Shown: one piece after another, positions 7,480 through 15,846 of the stretch
Position numbering within the stretch: the first letter of the stretch is position 1
Layout: the number at the start of each line of letters is the position of its first letter
NCBI GenBank assembly: GCA_964613045.1
Contig: CAZTFS010000005.1
Location: 1 to 43,210 of the forward strand
Source of the DNA: UBA1081 sp964613045
GTDB lineage: Bacteria > Bacillota > Clostridia > Oscillospirales > Acutalibacteraceae
Reading direction: 5' to 3'
DNA length: 43,210 bases
The notes under the pieces: model-generated
The model's input: only the letters and a program-made list of their open reading frames with translations
What the model was told of the DNA's origin: nothing
Database searches by the model: none
Program-made: the position numbers and the translations under genes

Positions 7480-8706
7480 TTATTCCTGCCCGAAAAGCTT
7501 AAGGTCGGAATAAATATCAATTCTTTCCGCCGCCTCTTTTGCAACCTTCTGAGGTCGTATTTTCGGTCGTTTCCCGAAAAGGGAGCGGAGTATATATCTT
7601 CCGCCGAAGAAGAGCCAGCCAAAGGGAAGCAGAATTTTAAATCTTCTTGCTGCTTTCCAATTATTATATACAATGCTGTTGGCAGAAATAATAAACTGCC
7701 TGAGCATGGGGACTTTTTTTTCGTTTTTGCTTGATATCAACAGACTTTCATGGCTTCTGTCGGCATTTTTTTGCCCGAAATTTCCTCCGATGATAATATC
7801 AATAAGAATATAATCTGCAAGTCTTTGATCGGCATCCATAGCCCATTTCATTTGGGGACAGCCAAGATATTTGCAGGAAATCAGTGTCATAGTTTTTGCA
7901 AATTCCCAAAGACCGATATCTTTAAGTATTTTTTCAAACATTTTAAGGAATTCGTTTTCCCCTATGGAGTTGATGTAAACAGCCCAGTCACAGAGATGTC
8001 GCAATCCCAGACCGTCCCCTGTCAGGTGATGGCACATGTGAAGCAGTATTATAAGTCCATGGTGGAATGTTGAAGGGACAATTACCTCGCCAAGCTCTGT
8101 TTGAACTTTTTTTGAGCAGGGGAGCAGATCGGAAAGGTACTTTCTTATCTTTACGCCTGCCTTACCACGGGGAATTCCTGAGGGTTGAAAGTGCATTTCA
8201 CAGCGACAGACCTTACCGAAATAAACATCATGTACATCGTGCTTCTTGTCTGCTGATTCATAACCGTTATTTTTAAGGACATCTGCAGCTCTTTCAAAAT
8301 CATCAGTGTCAACAAGGAAATCCACATCTCCCATTGAACGCATAAGCGGATCCATGTAATAAAGTGAAGATGCAAAACCCTTGAGAATCGTGCAGGGTAT
8401 GTCTGCATCGTTCATGATTTTGCAGATATGAACATGCTCAAAATCGATTTTAGCATTGTTTGCAAGAGTTTGATTGAGCTTTTTTCTGATATATTCATAG
8501 TTTCCGTTTTTTAGAATTTCGTAGTCGGAATTGTGAAATGCCATTAGTGTGACCGCTTGAGTGTATGCTTCGCACCAGACAGCATTCAGGTTAGTCTCAT
8601 TAAGATCAACCGTGCGTCCTGCATTAAAAAGGTTATTGGCGAGAATATCCAGTAAAATTTTTTCGTGTTCTCTTAGCTTTGCATTTTTAATACCCATTTT
8701 AGTCAC
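7480..8706 (-). CDS. Family-5 nucleotidyltransferase (NTP_transf_5-like)
   Basis: The 408-residue protein has the hallmark LKGFASSLYYMDPLMRS followed by MGDVDFLV, with Lys109-Gly110 and the metal-binding pair Asp127/Asp129 of the uncharacterised nucleotidyltransferase family PF14907. Later segments (LHMCHHL, HLCDWAVYI) match the helical half of the same family. Members recur in polysaccharide gene clusters, but their nucleotidyl acceptor is unknown; they are not the usual sugar-1-phosphate pyrophosphorylases. The start is a GTG that overlaps the capF stop (GTGA); an ATG nine bases downstream is an alternative. No clear ribosome-binding site is visible, so translational coupling to capF is likely. 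Confidence 0.75.
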   Translation of the reverse strand: MTKMGIKNAKLREHEKILLDILANNLFNAGRTVDLNETNLNAVWCEAYTQAVTLMAFHNSDYEILKNGNYEYIRKKLNQTLANNAKIDFEHVHICKIMNDADIPCTILKGFASSLYYMDPLMRSMGDVDFLVDTDDFERAADVLKNNGYESADKKHDVHDVYFGKVCRCEMHFQPSGIPRGKAGVKIRKYLSDLLPCSKKVQTELGEVIVPSTFHHGLIILLHMCHHLTGDGLGLRHLCDWAVYINSIGENEFLKMFEKILKDIGLWEFAKTMTLISCKYLGCPQMKWAMDADQRLADYILIDIIIGGNFGQKNADRSHESLLISSKNEKKVPMLRQFIISANSIVYNNWKAARRFKILLPFGWLFFGGRYILRSLFGKRPKIRPQKVAKEAAERIDIYSDLKLFGQE

Positions 8707-9866
8707 ACAACTTCAAAAAATGTATCCGGCTTGTTAGGATCAAATTGTTCGTTTGCCCACATAAGAGTTACAAGATTTTCCGTTTCGGAAAGGTTGATTA
8801 TGTTATGAGTGAATCCGGGCAACATATGAACAGCCTCGGGCTTATCGCCTGAAACTTTGAATTCCAGTACTTTATCTGATCCGATTTCTCTTTGTTGAAT
8901 AAGAGCTGAGCCCGAAACAACAATGAAAAATTCCCATTTTGTATTATGCCAGTGTTGTCCTTTTGTTATTCCCGGCTTGCTTACATTAACAGAAAACTGA
9001 CCGCAGTTTACGGTTTTTAAAATTTCCGTGAAGCTGCCCCTGTCATCGCAGTTCATTTTAAGAGGAATGCTTATTTTATCCTCCGGCAGATATGAAAGAT
9101 ATGTTGAATAAAGCTTTTTCTCAAAGGAATTATAAGGAATTTCGGGCATAACAAGAGTCTGACTCTGTGCCTTAAAGCTGTTGAGTAAATCAACTGTTTC
9201 GCCCAGAGTGACTTTATGAGTTACGGGGAAAAAGCAGAAGTCCTCTTTTTTGTTCTCTTTTTCTTCAAGAGCATTGAGCATTTCATCGACAAAGTCGTCA
9301 ATATAAAGCAGCTCAAGCTCAACCGAAGGATCGTTAACGGTTATTGGCAGATCTTTAGCAATGTTGTTGCAGAAGGTGGCAACAGCGGAGTTGTAATTCG
9401 GCCTGCACCATTTACCGAAAAGGTTTGGCAAACGGTAAACAAGCACTTTTGCACCTGTTTCTTTTCCGTATTCAAAAAGCAGATTTTCAGCCGCAAGTTT
9501 GCTTTTTCCGTAGTCCGAACCGGCAAATCTGCCTTTAAGTGTTGCCTGTACCGACGATGAAAGCATAACAGGAGCATTGCTTGAGCATTTTTTTAAAGCA
9601 TCCAGCAAATCAGAAAGTGCACCGCAGTTTCCTGTCATAAATTCACTTGTTTCCTTGGGTCTGTTGACCCCTGCCAGATGAAAAACAAAGTCTGCTTTTG
9701 AACAGTATTCCTCAAGCAGGGCAGTGGTTGAATCAACATCATATTCAAAAATATTTTCTATGGTTATATCGGGTCTTGTCCTGTTTTTGCCGTCTCTGAT
9801 GTTCTTAAGGTTTGCGACAAGGTTCTTGCCCGCAAAGCCCTTTGCACCTGTTATAAGAATGTTCAT
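8703..9866 (-). CDS. capF: CapF-type reductase with C-terminal cupin (UDP-L-FucNAc pathway)
   Basis: The 387-residue protein joins an SDR domain (TGAKGFAGK at 6-14; Tyr119 and Lys123 in SDYGKSK) to a C-terminal cupin (~260-387) with the metal-ligand motif QHWHNTKWEFF. This fusion is specific to CapF/FnlB, which in Staphylococcus aureus and Pseudomonas reduces the 4-keto intermediate made by CapE to UDP-2-acetamido-2,6-dideoxy-L-talose. The ATG at 9866 overlaps the capG stop (TAATG) and has GGAG 10 bases upstream. CapE and CapG are directly upstream, so the three-step pathway to UDP-L-FucNAc is complete here. Confidence 0.88.
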   Translation of the reverse strand: MNILITGAKGFAGKNLVANLKNIRDGKNRTRPDITIENIFEYDVDSTTALLEEYCSKADFVFHLAGVNRPKETSEFMTGNCGALSDLLDALKKCSSNAPVMLSSSVQATLKGRFAGSDYGKSKLAAENLLFEYGKETGAKVLVYRLPNLFGKWCRPNYNSAVATFCNNIAKDLPITVNDPSVELELLYIDDFVDEMLNALEEKENKKEDFCFFPVTHKVTLGETVDLLNSFKAQSQTLVMPEIPYNSFEKKLYSTYLSYLPEDKISIPLKMNCDDRGSFTEILKTVNCGQFSVNVSKPGITKGQHWHNTKWEFFIVVSGSALIQQREIGSDKVLEFKVSGDKPEAVHMLPGFTHNIINLSETENLVTLMWANEQFDPNKPDTFFEVV

Positions 9867-11035
9867 TAAAACTTTCTCCAAACCATTTTATTTACTATTC
9901 CCGTGTAGCTCTGAATGAGTCTTACGATCTTATCGGAAACATTTTTGTCGGTATAATCGGGCACCGGTGTTGCAAATTCCTCGTTGCCTGTAATATTAAT
10001 TGCAGTTTCTACAGCCTGAAGCAGATTCTTTTCATCAATACCTGCAAGCACAAAACAGCCCTTGTCCAGTGCCTCAGGGCGTTCAGTTGATGTTCTTATG
10101 CAAACTGCCGGGAAAGGCTTACCTATGCTGAGATAAAAGCTGCTTTCCTCAGGCAGAGTACCGCTGTCGGATACAACGGCAAAAGCACCTAACTGCAGGC
10201 GATTGTAATCGGAAAAGCCGAGAGGCTCGTGGATGATAGTTCTCTTATCAAGCTCAATCTCAGAATTTTCTATTCTTTTTCTTGAACGAGGATGACAGGA
10301 ATAAAGAATCGGCATATCATATTTTTCCGCAAGTGCGTTCAATGCATTGAACAGGGAAAGGAAGTTTTTATCTGTGTCAATATTCTCTTCTCTGTGAGCG
10401 GACAGGAGAATATATTTTTTTTCTTCAAGCCCCAGTCTGTCAAGAATATCACTATTGAGGATCTTGTCCAGATTTGCATTCAGAACCTCTGCCATAGGTG
10501 ATCCCGAAACATAGGTCCGTTCCTTAGGCAGTCCGCATTCGGCAAGATAACGCCTTGCATGCTCAGAATAGGCAATGTTGACATCCGAAATAATATCAAC
10601 AATTCTTCTGTTGGTTTCCTCCGGCAGGCATTCATCCTTACAGCGATTACCTGCTTCCATGTGAAAAATGGGAATATGAAGCCTTTTTGCACCGATTGCG
10701 GAAAGACAACTGTTTGTGTCACCGAGAATGAGAAGTGCATCAGGCTTTATTTCATCCATAAGCCCGTATGAAGAAGCTATTATGTTGCCTATAGTCTGTC
10801 CCAGATCGTCACCCACACAGTTAAGGTAAACATCGGGCACATCAAGCTCAAGATCCTCAAAGAAGATCCCGTTGAGTGTGTAGTCGTAATTCTGACCTGT
10901 ATGAGCAAGCACCGTATCAAAATATTTGCGACACTTTTTAATAACCTCGGAAAGGCGGATAATCTCGGGTCTTGTGCCAACGATTATAAGAAGCTTCAGC
11001 TTGCCGTTATTTTTGAAATTAACATCGTATTTCAT
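9866..11035 (-). CDS. capG: CapG-type UDP-sugar 2-epimerase (UDP-L-FucNAc formation)
   Basis: The 389-residue enzyme has the non-hydrolysing UDP-GlcNAc 2-epimerase fold: GTRPEIIRL (20-28), HTGQNYD (45-51), GDTNS (105-109), HMEAGNR (125-131), EETNRR (139-144), HREE (214-217) and SDSGTLPEE (289-297), all catalytic or UDP-binding regions. Placed between CapE and CapF homologues, it most likely epimerises UDP-2-acetamido-2,6-dideoxy-L-talose to UDP-L-FucNAc, rather than making UDP-ManNAc. It overlaps capE by one base (TAATG). The order E-G-F differs from the E-F-G order of S. aureus. Confidence 0.88.
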   Translation of the reverse strand: MKYDVNFKNNGKLKLLIIVGTRPEIIRLSEVIKKCRKYFDTVLAHTGQNYDYTLNGIFFEDLELDVPDVYLNCVGDDLGQTIGNIIASSYGLMDEIKPDALLILGDTNSCLSAIGAKRLHIPIFHMEAGNRCKDECLPEETNRRIVDIISDVNIAYSEHARRYLAECGLPKERTYVSGSPMAEVLNANLDKILNSDILDRLGLEEKKYILLSAHREENIDTDKNFLSLFNALNALAEKYDMPILYSCHPRSRKRIENSEIELDKRTIIHEPLGFSDYNRLQLGAFAVVSDSGTLPEESSFYLSIGKPFPAVCIRTSTERPEALDKGCFVLAGIDEKNLLQAVETAINITGNEEFATPVPDYTDKNVSDKIVRLIQSYTGIVNKMVWRKF

Positions 11036-12081
11036 TATGCTTTGAACTCCTCAAGTCTTTCTCTGATGTAAGGAAGCTCTAAAAGCTTTTCCTTAACTTC
11101 TTCAACATTAAGAATTTTGGTGTTGTTGCTGTTGAACTCGGTGAGAGCCGCACGCTTTGCATCGCCGTCAGAGAAGTATTTGTCATAGTTAAGACTGCGG
11201 TTATCAGAATGAACACGGAAGAAGTCGCCCATGTCCTCTGATTTTGCACATTCTTCATTAGTGAGCAGAGTCTCATACATCTTTTCACCGTGTCGTATGC
11301 CTATGATTCTGATATCTTCCTTTTTTCCGCCGAAAAGCTCACAAACCGCCTCTGCCTGAGTCTGAATTGTGCAGGCAGGAGCCTTACGAACAAAAATGTC
11401 ACCGCTTTCGCATTTTTTAAATGCAAACAGAACAAGGTCAACAGCTTCTTCAAGTGACATAATGAAGCGTGTCATATCGGGATTTGTGATTGTTATAGGT
11501 TGTCCGTTTTTTATCTGGTCGATCCAGAGAGGTACAACTGAGCCTCTGCTGCAAAGAACATTGCCGTATCTTGTGCAACAGATTTTTGTCTTATCGGGGG
11601 AAATGCTTCTTGCTTTTGCCGTAGCAACTCTTTCTTCAAGTGCTTTTGTGATACCCATTGCGTTAATAGGATATGCAGCTTTGTCCGTTGAAAGGCAGAT
11701 AACGGATTTTACACCTGCATCAACCGCTGCGGTAAGCACATTATCTGTGCCGATGACGTTGGTCTTGACTGCTTCCATAGGGAAGAATTCGCAGGAGGGG
11801 ACCTGTTTGAGTGCCGCTGCGTGGAAAACATAGTCAACACCGTGCATGGCATCTCTTACGGAGTCTATATTGCGTACATCACCTATGTAAAACTTGATCT
11901 TATCTGCAAACTCGGGCATTTTAGCCTGAAATTCATGACGCATATCATCCTGTTTTTTCTCATCACGGGAAAAAACACGGATTTCACGGATATCGGTATT
12001 TAAAAATCTGTTAAGAACGGCATTTCCGAATGAGCCCGTGCCGCCTGTTATAAGTAGGGTTTCACCTGAAAAGCTGAACAT
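11035..12081 (-). CDS. capE: CapE-type UDP-GlcNAc 4,6-dehydratase/5-epimerase
   Basis: The 348-residue soluble SDR enzyme contains TGGTGSFG (12-19) for NADP binding and the STDKAAYPINAMGITK region, where the family uses Met-Gly-x-x-Lys in place of the usual Tyr-x-x-x-Lys. It lacks the transmembrane part of the CapD class, in keeping with CapE/FlaA1/FnlA. The expected reaction converts UDP-GlcNAc to UDP-2-acetamido-2,6-dideoxy-beta-L-arabino-4-hexulose, the first step to L-FucNAc. The ATG at 12081 is chosen over a GTG six bases earlier because AAGGAG has proper 8-base spacing to it. It follows the ABC ATPase by 12 bases. Confidence 0.9.
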   Translation of the reverse strand: MFSFSGETLLITGGTGSFGNAVLNRFLNTDIREIRVFSRDEKKQDDMRHEFQAKMPEFADKIKFYIGDVRNIDSVRDAMHGVDYVFHAAALKQVPSCEFFPMEAVKTNVIGTDNVLTAAVDAGVKSVICLSTDKAAYPINAMGITKALEERVATAKARSISPDKTKICCTRYGNVLCSRGSVVPLWIDQIKNGQPITITNPDMTRFIMSLEEAVDLVLFAFKKCESGDIFVRKAPACTIQTQAEAVCELFGGKKEDIRIIGIRHGEKMYETLLTNEECAKSEDMGDFFRVHSDNRSLNYDKYFSDGDAKRAALTEFNSNNTKILNVEEVKEKLLELPYIRERLEEFKA

Positions 12082-12093
12082 ATTCACATCTCC

Positions 12094-13353
12094 TTATATT
12101 TTCTCGATACAGGGTAAAACAGCGTTTCCCCAATCCTTGAACCAGTGTTTTAATTTAATGGAGCTGTCACTGTGTTCAACGGTAAATCTTAATGCAGTTG
12201 TACGGTCGTAAAACATTATACTGCCCGATTTATCTTCATCGTAGAGAATTACATCAACAGTATATTTTCCGGGAACGAGGTATGAGGTATCAAAGCTGAA
12301 TTCAGCAGAATTATCACCCTTTTGTGTTTTTAATTCACCGCCGAAAATAACACCTACCGGTGTTGTGTCAATGCCGTTGATAACCATTTTTATAAGAACT
12401 CTTTCGGTGTCATTTTCACTTTTCCAGTTTATTCGGAATGGGAAAACATCGCCGTACTCAAGCTTATTTATTTTGTTTTCATACATATGAAGACTCTGCA
12501 ACAAATGTCTTTGGTTGCATTTCGGATGTCTTTTTGCTTCGGAAGTATTAAAGAATGTTGCATTGTCGAGATTTTCGTCCTGCATATAAACAGATATCGC
12601 CTCATCAGTAGAGCCTTCAAAGACTTTTGTACCGTGTGACAACACAATACATCTGTTGCAAAGACTTTTGACAGTTTGCATGTTATGGCTGACATAAAGA
12701 ATTGTTCTTCCTTCTTCTTCTGCAACTTTTTTCATTCTGTCTATACACTTGTTCTGGAATGCAACGTCACCGACTGCAAGCACCTCGTCCATGATCATGA
12801 TCTCGCTGTCAAGGTGAGATGCAACGGCAAATGCAAGTTTGACCTTCATACCGCTTGAATATCTTTTAACGGGTGTGTCAATAAACTGACCAACCTCAGA
12901 GAATTCAACGATTTCATCAAATTTTTTTTCGATTTCGGCTTTTGTCATGCCAAGAATCGCACCATTGAGATACACATTCTCTCTGCCGGTAAGCTCCGGG
13001 TGGAAGCCTGTACCTACTTCGAGCATACTTGTTATTCTGCCGTTGAGGTAAATGTTGCCTTTGGAGGGAGCGGTAACACGGCAGATGAGCTTGAGTATTG
13101 TTGATTTGCCTGCACCGTTTCTGCCTATAATACCTACAGTTTCACCTTTTTTAATATCAAAGGATAAATCGTTAAGGGCAAGAAAACGTTCATTTTTATC
13201 GTGTGCTTTTTCACCTATTTTTAAATTAGGATCTTCCTTTTTCAGAAGTTTTGCAATCTTTGACTGAATTTCACCCTTGAGTGTCGCACCTCCGATTGCA
13301 CCGAGGCGGTATTCTTTTGAAACATTTTCAACTCTTATTGCCAATTCTTCCAT
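12094..13353 (-). CDS. Polysaccharide ABC exporter ATPase with Wzt-like C-terminal domain
   Basis: The 419-residue protein has an ATPase domain with Walker A GRNGAGKST (77-85), signature YSSGM (165-169) and Walker B IMIMDE (185-190). It ends in a ~150-residue beta-sandwich (about 265-419) like the carbohydrate-recognition domain of Wzt. In O-antigen and teichoic acid exporters this domain reads the finished polymer before transport. It pairs with the permease directly upstream. GAGGTG precedes the ATG at 13353; a GTG at 13365 overlapping the permease stop is less likely. The extra domain suggests substrate-specific export of a complete chain. Confidence 0.9.
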   Translation of the reverse strand: MEELAIRVENVSKEYRLGAIGGATLKGEIQSKIAKLLKKEDPNLKIGEKAHDKNERFLALNDLSFDIKKGETVGIIGRNGAGKSTILKLICRVTAPSKGNIYLNGRITSMLEVGTGFHPELTGRENVYLNGAILGMTKAEIEKKFDEIVEFSEVGQFIDTPVKRYSSGMKVKLAFAVASHLDSEIMIMDEVLAVGDVAFQNKCIDRMKKVAEEEGRTILYVSHNMQTVKSLCNRCIVLSHGTKVFEGSTDEAISVYMQDENLDNATFFNTSEAKRHPKCNQRHLLQSLHMYENKINKLEYGDVFPFRINWKSENDTERVLIKMVINGIDTTPVGVIFGGELKTQKGDNSAEFSFDTSYLVPGKYTVDVILYDEDKSGSIMFYDRTTALRFTVEHSDSSIKLKHWFKDWGNAVLPCIEKI

Positions 13354-13361
13354 ACCGCACC

Positions 13362-14222
13362 TCACACCGTATCCATAAAGGTTTTTTCGGATTTGCTGAA
13401 CATCAGTGCTCCGACAAATGCAACGAGCAACGTTGTTACCCAGCTTATTATGTAAAAGAACCAGTCGATCTCACCCGTACCTAAAAAACCGTAGCGGAAA
13501 AGGTTGATTGCGGGAGTGACGGGGTTAAGCATATACACATTGTAGAACATGCTGCCGGGTGCAAGCTGTGAACGGCTGAACATATCGTATGCAACGGGAG
13601 CACAGTATGACCACAGGCTTACGCCGAAGCCGACGACCATGGTAAGGTCACGGTATTTTGTAGTAAGAGCGGAAATTATCATGCCGAAGCTCATGCCGAG
13701 AATGGCGAGCTGGATAAGCACGAGGGGAAACATAAGTATAAAAATGTTTGGCTTAAGACCTGCATCTGTGATCAGATAATAGACCATGAAACAAAGCATA
13801 AACGCAAATTGAATAAAGAATCCGATAAACTGCGATATTGCCGTTGAAATGGGCATGACGAGACGGGGAAAATACACCTTGCCCAGTATCGCTGAGTTTC
13901 CCGTAAAGGTATGAGAGGTTTCAGTCAGACAGCTTGAAAACAGAGTCCACACGATCGTACCCGAAAGGTAGAATATAAAGTTCGGCACACCCGATGCACC
14001 AAGACCTGCAATGTTGCCGAAGAAAACGGAGTAAACAACCGTCGTGAAAAACGGCTGAATAATCGCCCAGGCAGGACCGAGAACAGTCTGCTTATACTTT
14101 GCAACAAAGGTACGCCTTACAAAGAGCATAATAAGGTCCTTGCAGTTTTTGAGACCTTTTAAATCCATATTAAATACGTTATTGTTTGACTTGACAACCG
14201 TTGTCCATTTTTGTTCTGTCAT
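13362..14222 (-). CDS. Polysaccharide ABC exporter permease (Wzm/TagG-like)
   Basis: The 286-residue protein has an N-terminal amphipathic region and six hydrophobic helices, with the ABC2-type conserved start (LIMLFVRRTFVAKYKQTVLGPAWAII at ~31-56, partly quoted: KYKQTVLGPAWAI) typical of Wzm and TagG. It would form the membrane channel for the Wzt-like ATPase encoded next. It begins 2 bases after the TupA-like gene ends. The helix order and length (260-290 aa) fit the family. Confidence 0.9.
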   Translation of the reverse strand: MTEQKWTTVVKSNNNVFNMDLKGLKNCKDLIMLFVRRTFVAKYKQTVLGPAWAIIQPFFTTVVYSVFFGNIAGLGASGVPNFIFYLSGTIVWTLFSSCLTETSHTFTGNSAILGKVYFPRLVMPISTAISQFIGFFIQFAFMLCFMVYYLITDAGLKPNIFILMFPLVLIQLAILGMSFGMIISALTTKYRDLTMVVGFGVSLWSYCAPVAYDMFSRSQLAPGSMFYNVYMLNPVTPAINLFRYGFLGTGEIDWFFYIISWVTTLLVAFVGALMFSKSEKTFMDTV

Positions 14223-14224
14223 AT

Positions 14225-15139
14225 TTATCTCCTGCGTTTTTTAGGTAATTGTATCCAGTTGCCCAAAGTTTCTTCCCATTCATCAAAAAACGGTAAGAAA
14301 CCTCCATGATGAAAAAATGTTAGTTCTCCTACTCCGAGCATATCATTCCATATATTAAAATCAACTCGCAAAACAGGAATTCCGATTGACAATTTTTCTG
14401 CAATACTCATCATTTCATCAAGGCATTTGGGCTTCTTATAGATATCTCCTGCTGTATTACTGTTTAAGATTTGTAGGTGTTTCCAATCAGTTGTATAGTA
14501 ATCTTCTGTAAGTAAACCGGTAAATCTATTGCCGTATATTGCAATAAACTTGACTTTTCCGTTAAAACACAGAAGTTTATAATCTAAAACTTCTTCGTTT
14601 TCACATGGCTTCATAAACTTCTCGCATATAATTTTTCGTGGGACATCTTTATAAGGCCATTCACGGAGTTTCTTGTAATAATCTCTGTTTAAGCGGAAAG
14701 CTAATTCTTTTTTTGTTTTCTCTATATCGAGTTTACTTTTATCACGACAAATAATAACACCGTTATCATGATTACATTTTAATACAAACTCATTGGGCAA
14801 TGCATCAAAATCAATCTCATCCGGCGAATCCCACACCCCTAAAAGGGGCACAAGGTATTCTTCACCGATTTTTTCTGCAATAAACTCTCTCACTTTATAT
14901 TTATCGACCATTGTAGTATATTCAGGTCTTCTGTCATAAAGCTTCAACCAATTTTGCTTTTCATTAAAAGTCTGAGGATTTTTCAGATTAAGCTCTTTCC
15001 CCGTTCTTGCCTTGTAGAGCTTTTTTATATAGATTTTATCGGGTAAAATACAATCATATAGTCCCTTTACCGTAAAATACTTTTTGTAAAACTCAATTAC
15101 TTTCTTTTTTATACCATAAAAAATTTCAGCAATATTCAT
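14225..15139 (-). CDS. TupA-like ATP-grasp protein
   Basis: The 304-residue protein shows the pattern of the ATP-grasp TupA family: TFNEKQNWLKLYDR (~57-70), MVDKYKVREFI (~79-89), the ATP-lysine region FVLKCNHDNG, and the metal-binding stretch VLRVDFN near the C-terminus. TupA was named for teichuronopeptide synthesis in alkaliphilic Bacillus; relatives are common in capsule loci and are thought to attach amino acids or other groups through an amide/ester bond, but their acceptor here is unknown. It sits between DUF1919 and the ABC exporter, so it probably decorates the polymer or its precursor before export. Confidence 0.8.
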   Translation of the reverse strand: MNIAEIFYGIKKKVIEFYKKYFTVKGLYDCILPDKIYIKKLYKARTGKELNLKNPQTFNEKQNWLKLYDRRPEYTTMVDKYKVREFIAEKIGEEYLVPLLGVWDSPDEIDFDALPNEFVLKCNHDNGVIICRDKSKLDIEKTKKELAFRLNRDYYKKLREWPYKDVPRKIICEKFMKPCENEEVLDYKLLCFNGKVKFIAIYGNRFTGLLTEDYYTTDWKHLQILNSNTAGDIYKKPKCLDEMMSIAEKLSIGIPVLRVDFNIWNDMLGVGELTFFHHGGFLPFFDEWEETLGNWIQLPKKRRR

Positions 15140-15150
15140 AATTACTCCAT

Positions 15151-15846
15151 TTATAAACCTTGTTCAGGATAAATTTCAGCATGTTTATTAAGCAATTTTT
15201 TAAGACTGATTTTCCCGGGAAACGGGATTGTGTCCCGCAAAATCCCTTCTTCATGCCATTCTTCATTCCAGTAAACCTCACTATCAAATTTAAGAGGTTT
15301 CCTGTTGTTAAACACAAACTTATTGCCGAATTCGATTGAATCAAATTCTGTGATTTCTTTTTCTGTGCACAAATCCATACGGGAAAACTTAAGAATAATG
15401 TGATTAAAATTCACTCTTTCTTTTCTTCTGTTCCATTTTTCAAGGGCTTCTTCCTTTGAGGGATAATGAAGAAATACAATTTCAACATCATCAAGCTTGC
15501 CGATAGGTTTGTCGATCTGATTACGGATTTTCAGTTCTTCACAATACTTTGAATCTTCAGCATTTATAAATTCAAGCGGAGTATCAAGATATTTGTGCAA
15601 ATCCGAAACAAACCTGATATAATCGGGAGCAAAAAAGTAAAGTCCTACCGTAGGTGAAAGATAGGGCATATCAAGATACTGATATGCTCTGCCTGCCCAG
15701 CAGTTGTTTGAAATAATTGAAAAATCTTTATTTTTGATCAAACGTTTAACGAAAAATCGTTTTATTTCATAAAAGAAATTATTGATTTTATCTTTTACTT
15801 TTACAGAAAGTTTTTTTGCTTTGCGTTTTATGTATTGTCCTCTCAT
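15151..15846 (-). CDS. DUF1919 family polysaccharide-locus protein
   Basis: The 231-residue protein has the DUF1919 core: FSIISNNCWAGRAYQYL (~39-55), SPTVGLYFF, YPVG-like separators, and FHYPS-type segment (IVFLHYPSKEEAL). DUF1919 members are encoded in capsule and exopolysaccharide clusters and are proposed acyl or glycosyl modifiers, but no activity is established to my knowledge. The N-terminus is very basic (KRKAKKLSVKVK). Its ATG overlaps the upstream GT4 stop (ATGA), indicating coupled translation. Confidence 0.8.
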   Translation of the reverse strand: MRGQYIKRKAKKLSVKVKDKINNFFYEIKRFFVKRLIKNKDFSIISNNCWAGRAYQYLDMPYLSPTVGLYFFAPDYIRFVSDLHKYLDTPLEFINAEDSKYCEELKIRNQIDKPIGKLDDVEIVFLHYPSKEEALEKWNRRKERVNFNHIILKFSRMDLCTEKEITEFDSIEFGNKFVFNNRKPLKFDSEVYWNEEWHEEGILRDTIPFPGKISLKKLLNKHAEIYPEQGL

